A stretch of DNA of 64,000 nt from Glycomyces salinus (lineage in GTDB: Bacteria > Actinomycetota > Actinomycetes > Mycobacteriales > Micromonosporaceae), in contig NZ_JAELXW010000003.1 of assembly GCF_016428645.1 (NCBI RefSeq), positions 145,281 to 209,280 on the forward strand, written 5' to 3'. Shown here piece by piece: positions 16,322-26,185 of this stretch. Below the pieces are notes generated by a model. It did not search any database. It was not told the DNA's origin and saw nothing but the letters and a program-made list of their open reading frames with translations. The number at the start of each line of letters is the position of its first letter. Within the stretch, counting starts at the first letter, position 1. The position numbers and the translations under genes are program-made.

Positions 16322-18919
16322 GTGGACGTAAATCGCCTGACAACCAAGACTCGCGAAGTGATATCCCAGGCCGCCCGCACCGCGGCGGCCGGTGGGAACC
16401 CGGCCGTCGATCCCTGGCACCTGCTCGACGCGCTGCTGACCGTGGACGGCTCGACGGCCCCCGGCCTGCTCCAGCTCGTCGGCGTCACCCCCGGCACCGT
16501 CTCCGCCGAGGCCGAGCGGCGCCTCGACGAGATGCCCTCGGCGTCCGGTCCCAGCGTGTCCGAGCCGTCCATGGCCCGAGAGTCGCTGCGCGCGATCAAC
16601 GCCGCCGACAAGATCGCCACCGACTACGGCGACGAGTACGTCTCCACCGAGCACCTCCTGACCGGGCTCGTGCAGGCCGGCGGCGAGGTCGGCGGATTCC
16701 TCGCCGAACAGGGCGCCACCGACAAGAAGCTCATCAGCGCCTTCCCGACCCTGCGCGGCGGCGACCGCAAGGTCACCAGCTCCGACCCCGAGGAGGGCTA
16801 CAAGGCCCTCGAGAAGTACGGCGTCGACCTGACCGAGACCGCCCGCTCCGGCAAGGTCGACCCGGTCATCGGCCGCGACACCGAGATCCGCCGCGTCATC
16901 CAGGTCCTGTCGCGGCGCACCAAGAACAACCCGGTCCTCATCGGCGAGCCCGGCGTCGGCAAGACCGCCATCGTCGAGGGCCTGGCCCAGCGGATCGTCG
17001 CCGGAGACGTACCCGAGTCGCTGCGCGACCGGCGCGTCATGCTCCTGGACCTGGCCAGCATGATCGCCGGCGCCCAGTACCGTGGCCAGTTCGAGGAGCG
17101 CTTCAAGTCCGTGCTGGAGGAGATCAAGTCCTCCGACGGCGAGATCATCCCGTTCATGGACGAGCTGCACACCATGGTCGGCGCCGGCAAGTCCGAGGGC
17201 TCGCTCGACGCCGGGAACATGCTCAAGCCCGCTCTCGCGCGCGGCGAGCTCCACATGATCGGCGCGACCACCCTCAACGAGTACCGCGAGAACATCGAGA
17301 AGGACGCCGCCCTGGAGCGCCGCTTCCAGCAGGTCTACGTGGGAGAGCCATCCATCGAGGACGCCGTGGCGATTCTGCGCGGCCTCAAGGAGCGCTACGA
17401 GGTCCACCACGGCGTGCGGATCACCGACTCCGCGCTCGTGGCCGCCGCGCAGCTGTCGGCCCGCTACATCCCCGACCGGTTCCTGCCCGACAAGGCCATC
17501 GACCTGGTCGACGAGGCCGCCAGTCGCCTGCGCATCGAGATCGACTCGCGCCCTGAGGAGATCGACAAGGTCGAGCGGAGCGTCCGGCGCCTGGAGATCG
17601 AGGAGACCGCGCTCCAGAACGAGTCCGACCCGGCCAGCGCCGAGCGCCTGGCGTCCCTCCAGCGGGAGCTGGCCGACTCCCGCGAGCGGCTCGCGGCCCT
17701 CAGCCGCCAGTGGGAGTCCGAGAAGGACCGCATCACCGCCGTCTCCGACCTCAAAGAGCAGCTCGACGACCTCCGCACGCAGGCCGAGCGCGCCGAGCGC
17801 GAATACGACCTGGAGAAGGCCGCGCAGCTGCGCTACGGCAAGATCCCCGAGCTGGAGCAGCGGCTGACCGAGGCCGAGGCCGACATCAAGGGGTCCGGCG
17901 AGTCGTCCAAGCCGCCGATGCTCAAGGAGGAGATCGACGCCGACGAGATCGCCGATGTGGTCTCGGCGTGGACCGGCATCCCGGCCGGGCGGCTCCAGGA
18001 GTCCGAGACGCACAAGCTGCTGCACGCCGAGCAGGTGCTCGGCGAGCGCGTGGTCGGCCAGGACGAGGCCATGCACGTGGTCGCCGACGCGCTGCGGCGG
18101 GCGCGCGCGGGCCTGTCGGACCCGAACCGGCCGACCGGCTCGTTCATCTTCGCCGGGCCCACCGGCGTCGGCAAGACTGAGCTGGCCAAGGCCCTGGCGC
18201 AGTTCATGTTCGACGACGACCGGGCGATGATCCGCATCGACATGGGCGAGTACACCGAGCAGCACTCGGTGGCCCGCCTCATCGGGGCGCCTCCCGGATA
18301 TGTCGGCTATGAGGAGGGCGGCCAGCTCACCGAGCCGGTGCGGCGGCGCCCGTACTCGGTGGTGCTGCTCGACGAGGTCGAGAAGGCGCACGCGCGGGTC
18401 TTCGACACGCTGCTCCAGGTCCTCGACGACGGGCGGCTGACCGACGGGCAGGGCCGCACGGTCGACTTCCGCAACGTCATCCTGATCATGACCTCGAATC
18501 TCGGCTCGCAGGCGTTGACGGACCCGACCCTGGAGGAGGAGGCCAGGCGCGAATCGGTGATGGGCGCGATCCGCGGCCACTTCAAGCCCGAGTTCCTCAA
18601 CCGGCTCGACGACATCGTCATCTTCCACGCGCTGGAGCAGGAGAACCTCAAGGCGATCGTCGACGTCCAGCTGCGGCAGATGCAGCTGCGGATGGACACG
18701 CGCCGCCTGCGGCTGGAGGTCGACGACTCGGCCAAGTCGTGGCTGGCCGACCGCGGTTTCGACCCGGTCTACGGGGCCCGCCCGCTGCGCCGCCTGATCC
18801 AGAACTCGATCGGCGATCCGCTGTCACGGGATCTGCTGGAGGGCAAGATCATCGATGGCGACACGGTCAAAGTGGGCACCAGCGACGTGGGGGACCGGTT
18901 GACCGTCTCGAAAGGATAG
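16322..18919 (+). CDS. clpB: Chaperone ClpB (Hsp100 disaggregase)
   Basis: I place the start at GTG 16322, giving [13 protein letters not shown] as in other ClpB proteins; GTG 16301 adds seven unrelated residues. The product is 865 aa, normal for ClpB. Order: Clp-N domain (about 1-145), AAA1 with Walker A GEPGVGKT (about 208-215), coiled-coil middle domain (about 405-525), AAA2 with GPTGVGKT (about 612-619), and the small C-terminal domain. The middle domain and lack of ClpP-binding loop separate it from ClpC. ClpB pulls aggregated proteins apart with DnaK. The HAIR operator upstream indicates HspR control. Confidence 0.95.
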   Translation: MDVNRLTTKTREVISQAARTAAAGGNPAVDPWHLLDALLTVDGSTAPGLLQLVGVTPGTVSAEAERRLDEMPSASGPSVSEPSMARESLRAINAADKIATDYGDEYVSTEHLLTGLVQAGGEVGGFLAEQGATDKKLISAFPTLRGGDRKVTSSDPEEGYKALEKYGVDLTETARSGKVDPVIGRDTEIRRVIQVLSRRTKNNPVLIGEPGVGKTAIVEGLAQRIVAGDVPESLRDRRVMLLDLASMIAGAQYRGQFEERFKSVLEEIKSSDGEIIPFMDELHTMVGAGKSEGSLDAGNMLKPALARGELHMIGATTLNEYRENIEKDAALERRFQQVYVGEPSIEDAVAILRGLKERYEVHHGVRITDSALVAAAQLSARYIPDRFLPDKAIDLVDEAASRLRIEIDSRPEEIDKVERSVRRLEIEETALQNESDPASAERLASLQRELADSRERLAALSRQWESEKDRITAVSDLKEQLDDLRTQAERAEREYDLEKAAQLRYGKIPELEQRLTEAEADIKGSGESSKPPMLKEEIDADEIADVVSAWTGIPAGRLQESETHKLLHAEQVLGERVVGQDEAMHVVADALRRARAGLSDPNRPTGSFIFAGPTGVGKTELAKALAQFMFDDDRAMIRIDMGEYTEQHSVARLIGAPPGYVGYEEGGQLTEPVRRRPYSVVLLDEVEKAHARVFDTLLQVLDDGRLTDGQGRTVDFRNVILIMTSNLGSQALTDPTLEEEARRESVMGAIRGHFKPEFLNRLDDIVIFHALEQENLKAIVDVQLRQMQLRMDTRRLRLEVDDSAKSWLADRGFDPVYGARPLRRLIQNSIGDPLSRDLLEGKIIDGDTVKVGTSDVGDRLTVSKG

Positions 18920-19001
18920 AGGCGCAGGTGGGACGCCCAATGCGTGAGATGGGCTCGCCTCTTCGGGGGAGGGCGCGGGGCGGAGGCTTACGCTCCGGTC
19001 C

Positions 19002-19952
19002 GTGAAGATCGTCCGCAACATCTCAAGCCTGGCCGGCCGCTGGTTCGCCGTGCTCGTGCTCGCCGCGGCCGCGATCGGGCTGGCCGCGCCCGACGCCTCG
19101 GCCTCCCTGGCCCCCGCCATCACCCCGGCTCTGGGCGTGATCATGTTCGGGATGGGACTGACCCTGCGCCCGGTCGATTTCGCGCTGGTCGCCCGCCGCC
19201 CGCTCGCCGTGGTGGCCGGGATCGTCGCCCAGTTCGCGATCATGCCGCTGCTGGGCTGGGGCATCGGGCAGGCATTCGGGCTGTCCGGGGCGCTGCTGGT
19301 CGGCATGGTCCTGGTCGGGGCCGCGCCCGGCGGCACCGCCTCCAACGTCGTGGTCTACCTGGCCAAGGGCGATGTCGCGCTGTCGGTGGCAATGACCTCG
19401 GTATCCACCCTCCTGGCGCCGGTCTTCACACCGCTGCTGGTGCTGTGGCTGGCCGGTTCGGAGCTGCCGGTCGACGCCGCCGCTCTGATGACCTCGATCC
19501 TCCAGGTCGTGCTGTTCCCGGTCCTGGCCGGACTGCTGGTGCGGCGCTTCGGAGGGAAACTCGTCGAGAAGCTCCTGCCGGTCCTGCCGCTGGTGTCGGT
19601 CCTGGGGATCATGCTGGTGGTGACGGCCGTCGTCGGCGCCAGCGCCGAGACCGTCCTGACCAGCGGGCTGCTGCTGTTCGCCGCGGTCATCCTCCACAAC
19701 GCTCTCGGCCTGGCGCTCGGCTACGGCGCGGCCCGGCTGGTCGGGCTCGACGAGTCCGGTCGACGCGCGGTCAGCGTCGAGGTCGGGATGCAGAACTCCG
19801 GCCTGGCCGCGGCCCTGGCAGGCGCCCACTTCACGGCCGCCGCCGCGCTTCCGGCCGCGATCTTCTCGATCTGGCACAACGTCTCCGGCGCGTTGGTGGC
19901 CTCGTTCTGGTCGAGGCGGCCGGTCCAGGGCCGCTCGGCCACTGAAGAATGA
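19002..19952 (+). CDS. Bile acid:sodium symporter (BASS) family transporter
   Basis: The product is 316 aa with nine to ten hydrophobic helices, typical BASS length. It has the family's two hallmark segments: GAAPGGTASN in the first half and EVGMQNSGLAAAL in the second, which form the crossover substrate and sodium sites. The start is GTG 19002 with GGAGG about 16 bp upstream. The substrate is unknown; bacterial members carry organic anions or pantoate-like compounds. It lies on its own between clpB and a run of exported proteins. Confidence 0.9.
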   Translation: MKIVRNISSLAGRWFAVLVLAAAAIGLAAPDASASLAPAITPALGVIMFGMGLTLRPVDFALVARRPLAVVAGIVAQFAIMPLLGWGIGQAFGLSGALLVGMVLVGAAPGGTASNVVVYLAKGDVALSVAMTSVSTLLAPVFTPLLVLWLAGSELPVDAAALMTSILQVVLFPVLAGLLVRRFGGKLVEKLLPVLPLVSVLGIMLVVTAVVGASAETVLTSGLLLFAAVILHNALGLALGYGAARLVGLDESGRRAVSVEVGMQNSGLAAALAGAHFTAAAALPAAIFSIWHNVSGALVASFWSRRPVQGRSATEE

Positions 19953-20003
19953 ATATTCTCCGTTTCGCGGACTTAACGGTTGTCAGTGGCCATAGTGCAT
20001 GGT

Positions 20004-20918
20004 ATGGCCGCATTCGAACGTCCGCGGTATTCGCGGAGAACAGTGCTCGGTGGCGCGGCCGCCGTGCTGGCGGCGGGGATCGCCTCGCCGGCGCGCGGGC
20101 ACGGGACGGCGGCGCCGATCCGCGCCGCCGCCGCGCGCGACGGCGAACTGCTGGCGCTCACCGAGGACTACCAGATCCGGCGCCTGACCGTGACCGACGG
20201 CCGGGCCGAGACCTGTGGACCCGCGGGCATCACGCTGCCCGAGGACTTCCACCCGCATTCGATGGCCGCGCTCGGGGAGGTCCTGTGGATCACCGGCGCG
20301 GTCGAGCTGTCGCCCGACCGGTCCCTGCCCGCCCTGGTGCGGGCCGACGGCTCGGGCGCCGACTACGCCGACCTGCCGGTGCCCGACGAGATCCGCTCCG
20401 GCGTCGCGACCTCGATCGCGGCGGTGGGCGAATCGGGCCTGGCGGTGGCCGTCGAGGGCTGTCCCGACCCTCATCTGGCGCTGGTGACCAGCTCCCGGCT
20501 GGCCACCAGCGGCGACGCGGGTGCGAGCTGGTCGCCGCACCCGCTCGCCGACGGCCTGGGCGAGGGATACGGGACCCGCCTGGCGGCGGCCGGAGAGCGG
20601 CTGTTCGCCGTCGTGGCCGACGGCGGCGGAACCCAGGCCGTCCACACCGGCCCGCCGGGAACTGAACTGGCCCCCGCCGCGACCGCGACCGGCGCCGGAC
20701 GGCCGATGGCGGCGGTCTGGACCGAAGCAGGTGTCGTCCGGGTGTTCAGCGACCTGCACGGCGAGGTGCGCGAGTCCCGCTACACGCCCGTCGGCAGGGC
20801 GCTCGAGTCCGCGCCCGAATGCGCCTGCGCCGGTGAGGTCCTGGCGATACCGGGCCGGGCCGGCGCCTGGATCGAATCGGACGCCGACCGGATCTCCTAC
20901 CGTATGGAACCGAGGTGA
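20004..20918 (+). CDS. Tat-exported protein, probable beta-propeller
   Basis: I use ATG 20004; TTG 19980 is an alternative. The N-terminus has a twin-arginine signal (YSRRTVLGG) with a hydrophobic stretch and an AxA-like end (ASPARG), so it should be exported folded by Tat. The mature 275 aa is beta-rich with recurring blade-like units such as LLALTEDYQIRRLTV and RLFAVVADGGG, resembling sialidase/WD-type propellers. A PECACAG segment could be a disulfide. I cannot assign a function. Its stop overlaps the next start (GTGA), so the two are probably translated together. Confidence 0.65.
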   Translation: MAAFERPRYSRRTVLGGAAAVLAAGIASPARGHGTAAPIRAAAARDGELLALTEDYQIRRLTVTDGRAETCGPAGITLPEDFHPHSMAALGEVLWITGAVELSPDRSLPALVRADGSGADYADLPVPDEIRSGVATSIAAVGESGLAVAVEGCPDPHLALVTSSRLATSGDAGASWSPHPLADGLGEGYGTRLAAAGERLFAVVADGGGTQAVHTGPPGTELAPAATATGAGRPMAAVWTEAGVVRVFSDLHGEVRESRYTPVGRALESAPECACAGEVLAIPGRAGAWIESDADRISYRMEPR

Positions 20919-21700
20919 GCGCGATGCCGTTCCCGAGCAGCAGCCAGGCATTCGCCAGCTCCAAGTGCGGCTACGCCGACGTCACCCGCAACTGGCTCTA
21001 CGAGGACGACCTGAAGATGCGGTACCGGACCGCCTTCAATGGCAACGGCTACGGAGTCCACCCGTCGGTCACCTCGTTCACGATGCACGCCGAGATCCAC
21101 GACCGGGCCGGCCGGGTCATCCGCGACCTGCGGACGCTCGGCCGCGACTACCCGCCCGACGAGAACGAATGGCAGTACCGGTGGACCGGGGTGGCCGGAG
21201 CGAAGGTCTGCAAGCCCGGCTACCACCGGTACGGGGCGGCGATCGACTTCACCAAGTTCGTGTGGGGCCCGGACCAATGGGTCGACATGGCCGTCCACGG
21301 CAAGGACTCCAGGCGCCGCCTCCGCCGCCGCTACCTCGCGGTGATCGCGACCTGCCGCAAGCACTTCGGGACCGTCCTCCACTGCCACAACGACCCCGAC
21401 GGCTCCCACTGGAACCACATCCACGTCGACCGGGGCAGGCAGGCGGTCGCCCTCGACTGGGACTACGGCACCGACGTCACGATCATCCAGTGGGCCGCGA
21501 GGGACCTGGCCGGATTCTCCGAGATGGCCATCGACGGCGACTTCGGCCCGCAGACCAGGGAAGGCTTCGCGCTGCTGCGCGACGAGTTCGACACCGACGT
21601 GGACCCGACCGACAGGTCCGTCGACGGCCGGGCCTGGATGGACCTGATCGCCAGACACGCCATGGCAGATGAGAACGCCGGCAAGTACAAGATGGATTGA
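20915..21700 (+). CDS. M15/extensin-like D,D-carboxypeptidase-fold protein with peptidoglycan-binding end
   Basis: The product is 261 aa, started by GTG 20915 overlapping the upstream stop by 4 bp (ATG 20924 is an alternative). Zinc-site-like motifs of the extensin/M15 fold are visible: HRYGAAIDF around residue 108 and SHWNHIHVD around residue 170, giving the His/Asp and HxH ligands. The C-terminus reads as a peptidoglycan-binding repeat (MAIDGDFGPQTREGFALL). No signal peptide is evident, which is odd for a wall enzyme. Possible roles are cell-wall trimming or an endolysin-like activity. Confidence 0.65.
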   Translation: MSAMPFPSSSQAFASSKCGYADVTRNWLYEDDLKMRYRTAFNGNGYGVHPSVTSFTMHAEIHDRAGRVIRDLRTLGRDYPPDENEWQYRWTGVAGAKVCKPGYHRYGAAIDFTKFVWGPDQWVDMAVHGKDSRRRLRRRYLAVIATCRKHFGTVLHCHNDPDGSHWNHIHVDRGRQAVALDWDYGTDVTIIQWAARDLAGFSEMAIDGDFGPQTREGFALLRDEFDTDVDPTDRSVDGRAWMDLIARHAMADENAGKYKMD

Positions 21701-21709
21701 GGTGGCGAG

Positions 21710-22747
21710 ATGGGCGCGAGCGGACGCATGGCCGCGGGCCTGCTGGCACTGTGCGCGGCGCTGGCCGGCTGCGACGCGGACTCGGCCGAGAGCCAGGACA
21801 CCGACGACCGCGGGCACGTCTACGGCGTGGGCGACGACCATGCCCTGTGGCGCTGGGAGGTCGGCTCGGACGCCCCCGAACGGATCCTCGACCTGAGCGG
21901 CGTCTGGGAGCACGAGGGCGACGTCGGCCGGGTCCTGACCGCATCGCTGAGCGTCGACCCGACCGGGTCGCGCGCGTCCTGGATCGCCGGAGGCAGTGAG
22001 AACTCGACGCTGATGATCGGGGATCTGGAGACCGGGGAGGCGACCGAGGCAGTCGACTACCCGCTCGACCACGCGTGCCTGGACCCGGCCTGGCTGGCCG
22101 ACGGCTCGGCGCTGCTCGCCCACCGCGCCGCGGTGTGGAGTGAGGACGGCATGGTCGTCGAGGACTTCGGTCCGACCGAGTGGTACTCGCGGGACGGAGA
22201 GCCGCTGCCCGGCGCGGTCGAACTCGAGCCGGGCTGCCGCCTGCGTTGGTACACCGGCGAGGACGGCGCGGCCGAGGGGCTCTACCGCGACCTGGCGGTC
22301 ACCGAGCTGTACCGCGTCGACGACGAGGGCAAGCGGATCGAGACGATCGCGCTCGCCGGGCTCGGCGGCGTCGAGCCGCCGGTGATCGACCTGGTGGCGG
22401 TGGACCCCAGCGGCCGGTACGCGTGCCTGGCCGACGACTACGACGAGGCGGCGTCCTATGGGGGCGGATTCACGATCCGTCCCGAGCGCGGCGACAACGT
22501 GATCGACCTGTCCTCGGGGGAGTCGGTCGGCGAGGACTGCGCGGCGCTGACCGCCGCGGGCTACCTGTCGCGCGATGACGACCAGATCGCGTTCGCCGCC
22601 TACGGCGGGGAGACCGCCTGGGAGGCCGAACTCCCAGTGGAGATCGCGAACTCACCGAACCTGTTCTACTTCGGATCCGGGGACTGGTTATATCGCCCCG
22701 GGAGACCGGCGAAGGGCTTCAGTGTTCGACGGCGGGCAGCGGTATGA
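21710..22747 (+). CDS. Lipoprotein, probable beta-propeller
   Basis: ATG 21710 begins 9 bp after the previous stop, with GAGGTGGCGAG as ribosome binding site. The product is 345 aa. A short signal with lipobox LAGC places Cys at about residue 21. The mature part is acidic and beta-rich with TolB-like units (ALWRWEVGSD, SLSVDPTGSRASWIAGG, LVAVDPSGRYACL), suggesting a propeller on the outer membrane face. Together with the two genes before it this forms a unit of exported proteins. I do not recognise a specific family. Confidence 0.65.
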   Translation: MGASGRMAAGLLALCAALAGCDADSAESQDTDDRGHVYGVGDDHALWRWEVGSDAPERILDLSGVWEHEGDVGRVLTASLSVDPTGSRASWIAGGSENSTLMIGDLETGEATEAVDYPLDHACLDPAWLADGSALLAHRAAVWSEDGMVVEDFGPTEWYSRDGEPLPGAVELEPGCRLRWYTGEDGAAEGLYRDLAVTELYRVDDEGKRIETIALAGLGGVEPPVIDLVAVDPSGRYACLADDYDEAASYGGGFTIRPERGDNVIDLSSGESVGEDCAALTAAGYLSRDDDQIAFAAYGGETAWEAELPVEIANSPNLFYFGSGDWLYRPGRPAKGFSVRRRAAV

Positions 22748-22791
22748 ACATGACTCGCGTGTTATCGGGTCGACAACGTATGATTGTCCGT

Positions 22792-22893
22792 ATGCCGGTG
22801 GAATTACCGATTGACGACGGCCCCGCGAAGTACGAGCGGCCCTGCGCGGACCCGGGGCACACCTTCTCCCCTCAAGGTGACGCTGAGCCATGA
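22792..22893 (+). CDS. Possible 33-aa small ORF overlapping the NACHT gene
   Basis: An ATG-started 33-codon frame ends at TGA within ATGA, whose ATG starts the XRE-NACHT gene. The peptide is acidic and Pro-rich with one Cys and one His. No clear ribosome binding site precedes it. It could be a leader that couples translation of the NACHT gene, or chance. Confidence 0.25.
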   Translation: MPVELPIDDGPAKYERPCADPGHTFSPQGDAEP

Positions 22894-25166
22894 CCAGTGA
22901 ATTCGGCAAGATGGTCCGGCGGCTTCGGTCGCGGGCGGGCATGACCCAGGACGATCTGGAGCAGCGATCCACCCTGGGAATTCGCACCATCCGAAGAGTG
23001 GAGTCCGGCGAGCACCCCAACCTGCGGATGAAGACGGTCCAACTGCTGGCCGAGGGACTGGGGCTCGAAGGGAACGAGCTCGAGGAGTTCATCGCCGCCG
23101 CCGGTCGAGGCGCGCCGCGGCCATCCACCGAGCCCGAGCCACCGGGCGAGGAGGAGTCGCGCATCCCCGACGAACTCGCCGAGGCCGCCGCAAGCCTCGC
23201 ACAGGAGCTCCGTCTCCGCTGGCGGGAGGAAGAGGAGCACCGGCAGCTCCGGGACCCGTTCCCGCTGCCCGTGCGGTGGCGGCCGATGGCCCCGGAACAG
23301 CTCGATCTCTGGGCGAACATCCGCCGCTCGCCGCCCGGGGAAGCGGCCGAGCCGATGGATCTGACCGGTCGGCTGGGCCGGATCGCCGACATTTACCGGC
23401 AGGTCCCGTCCGGAAGGCTGGTCGTGCTCGGCCGGGCCGGGACCGGGAAGTCGATCCTCGCCCTGCGGTTCGCGCTGGACCGCCTCAGCGGCGACCGCAG
23501 GCCGACCGACCCCGTACCGGTGATCTTCAGGCTCGAATCGTGGAACCCCGGCACCACGAAACTGCGGGACTGGATGGCCGCGCAACTGCTGCGAGACCAC
23601 CCGGGCCTGGGTGCCCCCGCCCACGGCGGATCGACCTTGGCCGCCGCGCTCGTCAATCACGACCTGATCCTGCCCGTCCTGGACGGCTTCGACGAGATCG
23701 CGAAGGGATTGCGCCATGACGCGCTGAACGCGCTCAACGCCGCCACCGACATGCCGCTGCTGATGACCAGCCGCCCGGACGAGTACCGAACCGCAGTCGG
23801 CGACAACCACGTGCTGAAAGCGGCCGCCGGCGTTCACCTGACCGACCTGGACCCGTCCGACCTGGTCCACTACCTGCGACGCACGACCACGCGGCGGACC
23901 GGCAAGGGCGCTCCACTGTGGGATCCGGTGCTGGCCGGACTCCGCGGTGAACCGGGTACGGCCGGTGCGAACATCGCCGCGGCGCTGTCCACGCCGTTGA
24001 TGGCCTCCATGGCTCGAACCGTCTACAGCGACACGCACGACGAGGACCCGTCCGAGCTGCTCGAGACCGACCGCTTCGGCGATGCGGACGCCATAGAGAG
24101 GCATCTCCTCGGCAATTTCGTCCCCACCGTCTACCGGTCCCGGCCGGGCGGGCGGCGGTACGAACCCGAACAGGCCCGGCGCTGGCTCGGCTACCTCGCC
24201 CGCCATCTGAAGCGGCTCGACACCCATGACCTCGCCTGGTGGCAGTTCGGCACCTCGATGCGCCGCCGGGCCCGCATGCCCATCATGGTTCTCGCCGTCG
24301 GACTGGTCTTCGGGCTGGCCGACACGGTCGTGGAAGCGATCTTCGCCGGCGAGATGAGGGCGCTGCTGGTCGTGTACGGGGTGGTGTTCGGCCTCATGAT
24401 CGGAACGATCATCAGCCTCGTGCAGGAGTTCGCGGTCGGCTCGAGGCAGCGATTCCTCGAGCCGTCGCGGATCCAGATGCGGATCCGCGACCGAAGTCCG
24501 AGCAGGCGGCGGAATGCCGCTCACCGGTTCCGGACCGGTCTCATCTCCGGCCTCGTGGGAGGGATCGGATACGGCATCCTCAATGGAATGCTGGACGTGG
24601 TCGTGCACGGCATCGATCCCGGGCAGAGTCTCGTGAACGCGTTCTTCGGCGCGGCCGTATTCGGAAGCATCTTCGCGTTTGCGAGCGGGTTCGCGTTCGG
24701 ACTGATCGGCCTGTGCGAGGAACCTCTCGACATCGAGTCCGTCGGTAGTCCGGAGGACCTGATACGAACCAACCGAACGGCCGTCATCGTCCAGGTGTCC
24801 CTGTTCGCGGCCTCTTTCGGGATCGCCCTTCCATCCGCCGTCTGGTCCGCCGGCGAGCTCCTGCGGCAGTTCCCGTCCCTATCCGGTGTCTATCTCGACT
24901 GGGACCCCAACTACGGGCTGTCGTTCGGCCTGATCGGCGGCATCGGAGGCGGGATGGTCTACGCGCTCGGCATGACCGCGTGGGGACAATGGCTGGTGTT
25001 CGCCCGCGTGTGGCTCCCGCTGACCGGACGCCTGCCCTGGGCGGTCCCCGCCTTCCTCGAAGACGCCTACGACCGCGGCGTGCTCCGCCGCGCCGGAGTG
25101 GTCTACCAGTTCCGCCACGAGCGGCTCCAGGACCACCTCGCCGACGTCGACCGCACCGACCGGTGA
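22890..25166 (+). CDS. XRE-HTH / NACHT STAND ATPase with membrane C-terminus
   Basis: The product is 758 aa. Residues 5-65 are a helix-turn-helix of XRE type (MVRRLRSRAGMTQDDLEQRS..IRTIRRVE). After a charged linker comes a NACHT ATPase with Walker A GRAGTGKS (about 181-188) and Walker B LILPVLDGFDEI (about 258-269). The C-terminal half (about 455-730) has roughly six hydrophobic helices. No LRR, TPR or nuclease effector is seen, so the output may be the membrane part. Related HTH-NACHT-membrane proteins occur in streptomycetes. A sensor in signalling or phage defence is inference. Confidence 0.75.
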   Translation: MTSEFGKMVRRLRSRAGMTQDDLEQRSTLGIRTIRRVESGEHPNLRMKTVQLLAEGLGLEGNELEEFIAAAGRGAPRPSTEPEPPGEEESRIPDELAEAAASLAQELRLRWREEEEHRQLRDPFPLPVRWRPMAPEQLDLWANIRRSPPGEAAEPMDLTGRLGRIADIYRQVPSGRLVVLGRAGTGKSILALRFALDRLSGDRRPTDPVPVIFRLESWNPGTTKLRDWMAAQLLRDHPGLGAPAHGGSTLAAALVNHDLILPVLDGFDEIAKGLRHDALNALNAATDMPLLMTSRPDEYRTAVGDNHVLKAAAGVHLTDLDPSDLVHYLRRTTTRRTGKGAPLWDPVLAGLRGEPGTAGANIAAALSTPLMASMARTVYSDTHDEDPSELLETDRFGDADAIERHLLGNFVPTVYRSRPGGRRYEPEQARRWLGYLARHLKRLDTHDLAWWQFGTSMRRRARMPIMVLAVGLVFGLADTVVEAIFAGEMRALLVVYGVVFGLMIGTIISLVQEFAVGSRQRFLEPSRIQMRIRDRSPSRRRNAAHRFRTGLISGLVGGIGYGILNGMLDVVVHGIDPGQSLVNAFFGAAVFGSIFAFASGFAFGLIGLCEEPLDIESVGSPEDLIRTNRTAVIVQVSLFAASFGIALPSAVWSAGELLRQFPSLSGVYLDWDPNYGLSFGLIGGIGGGMVYALGMTAWGQWLVFARVWLPLTGRLPWAVPAFLEDAYDRGVLRRAGVVYQFRHERLQDHLADVDRTDR

Positions 25167-25700
25167 ACCCAGGACCGTTCTCCCCGGTCAACCCCACCGG
25201 CCATGTATGGCCTACCCCACGGCCTGGCGCCGCGCCGCCGGACGTGGCGCAGTCATCCTCCGCGTCTGCCGACTGAAAATCGCCCCGGATGCGCTACAGG
25301 GCTGGTCATTCACCTCCAGATGCTCCGGCTTCCTGGCCTTCAGATTGGCGTTTCCCCTGCCCGCCAAGCGGAACCCCACCGCTCGACGGTACGAGTCGGC
25401 ACCGAAGCATCGGGACTTGGAGTGCCCGATACCGGAGCGGTATTCGTAGAGCACATGAATGCAAGCCACGGCGTGACAAGGTGCGTCCAAACTTTGTAGA
25501 GAACCTACAACGAACCCCGGTTCCTCCCCGCGTGAGTCGTTCGCTCCGGGACGTCTCGATGCATCGATGTCTACAGACTTTGGTACTTCCGCGAAGCCGC
25601 TCGTGGGCGCAGGTGATTGCGGACACGCAGGGCGACGGCTAAGTTACCGACCTGTAGGGACAGTGCCCTACAGGTTGACCATCGCGAAAGGAGCGCAATC
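25167..25700. other. Intergenic region with operator-like palindromes
   Basis: No gene is supported in these 534 bp. An inverted repeat TTGTAG-n5-CTACAA lies at 25494-25510, and a stronger one lies just before the next gene. Short frames on either strand look like chance. Confidence 0.4.
25650..25675. promoter_or_regulatory. Perfect 10-bp palindrome, likely operator
   Basis: ACCTGTAGGG-n6-CCCTACAGGT is a perfect inverted repeat ending 25 bp before the TTG start of the Rv3235-like gene. Its core CTGTAG/CTACAG resembles the weaker TTGTAG/CTACAA repeat 150 bp upstream, so one regulator may bind both. It could also form an RNA hairpin in the leader. Confidence 0.55.
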
Positions 25701-26138
25701 TTGCGCCAATGGAACCAGTCCTCCAGCGCCCGCGACCAGCACCGGGTCTCCACCGACGGCCTGAAGCGCGCACCGAGCGGCCGAGGCCGGCGCCCGAACA
25801 CCGCCATTCGGACCACGCCGCGCCAAGCGGCCGGCTTCTCCTGCTACTTCCTGAACGTGCTGGCCGGTCGCTGCCCGGCGGCCGCGGTCGAACGCTACGC
25901 CACACCGCAGGGCTGGGCGGCCTTCGGCCGCGCCCGCCGCCAGCTCCCGACCAGGCTCCACCAGACCCGGCTGCGCCGCATGCGCTGCCCGAACGCCCGC
26001 ACCGCCGAACTGATAGCGATGCTGGGCGACGGCCGCACCCACCGCGCGATGACGTTCACCTTCCACCTGACCGGGGAGGGCTGGCGCCTGCACGACTGCG
26101 AGGTGATCCAACCGGCCCGCTCGACCCGCCACAGCTGA
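25701..26138 (+). CDS. Rv3235-family-like protein
   Basis: Start TTG 25701 has AAAGGAG at ideal spacing (7 nt). The product is 145 aa: a basic disordered N-terminus (to about residue 55), then a compact domain. The pattern of that domain (FLNVLAGRCPAAAVERYATPQGWAAF, a basic strand, then FTFHLTGEGWRLHDCEVI) matches the Rv3235-type fold, resembling SecA-linked C-terminal accessory or NTF2-like domains. Function is unknown. It stands alone with a strong palindrome upstream and a hairpin terminator 6 bp after the stop. Confidence 0.6.
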   Translation: MRQWNQSSSARDQHRVSTDGLKRAPSGRGRRPNTAIRTTPRQAAGFSCYFLNVLAGRCPAAAVERYATPQGWAAFGRARRQLPTRLHQTRLRRMRCPNARTAELIAMLGDGRTHRAMTFTFHLTGEGWRLHDCEVIQPARSTRHS

Positions 26139-26143
26139 TAATC

Positions 26144-26171
26144 GAGGGCCGGGCCGAAAGGCCCGGCCCTC
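26144..26171. terminator. Bidirectional hairpin terminator
   Basis: A 12-bp perfect stem (GAGGGCCGGGCC / GGCCCGGCCCTC) closes on GAAA. It separates the convergent Rv3235-like and DUF952 genes. Confidence 0.85.
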
Positions 26172-26185
26172 GCCGCAAGCGGCCG

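Noticed and set aside
16253..18628. 791-codon minus-strand open frame opposite clpB
   Set aside because: It is the antisense shadow of a well-recognised gene.
25212..25490. 92-codon minus-strand frame in the 25.2-25.7 kb gap
   Set aside because: No start signal or family resemblance; composition does not show the usual third-position GC bias.
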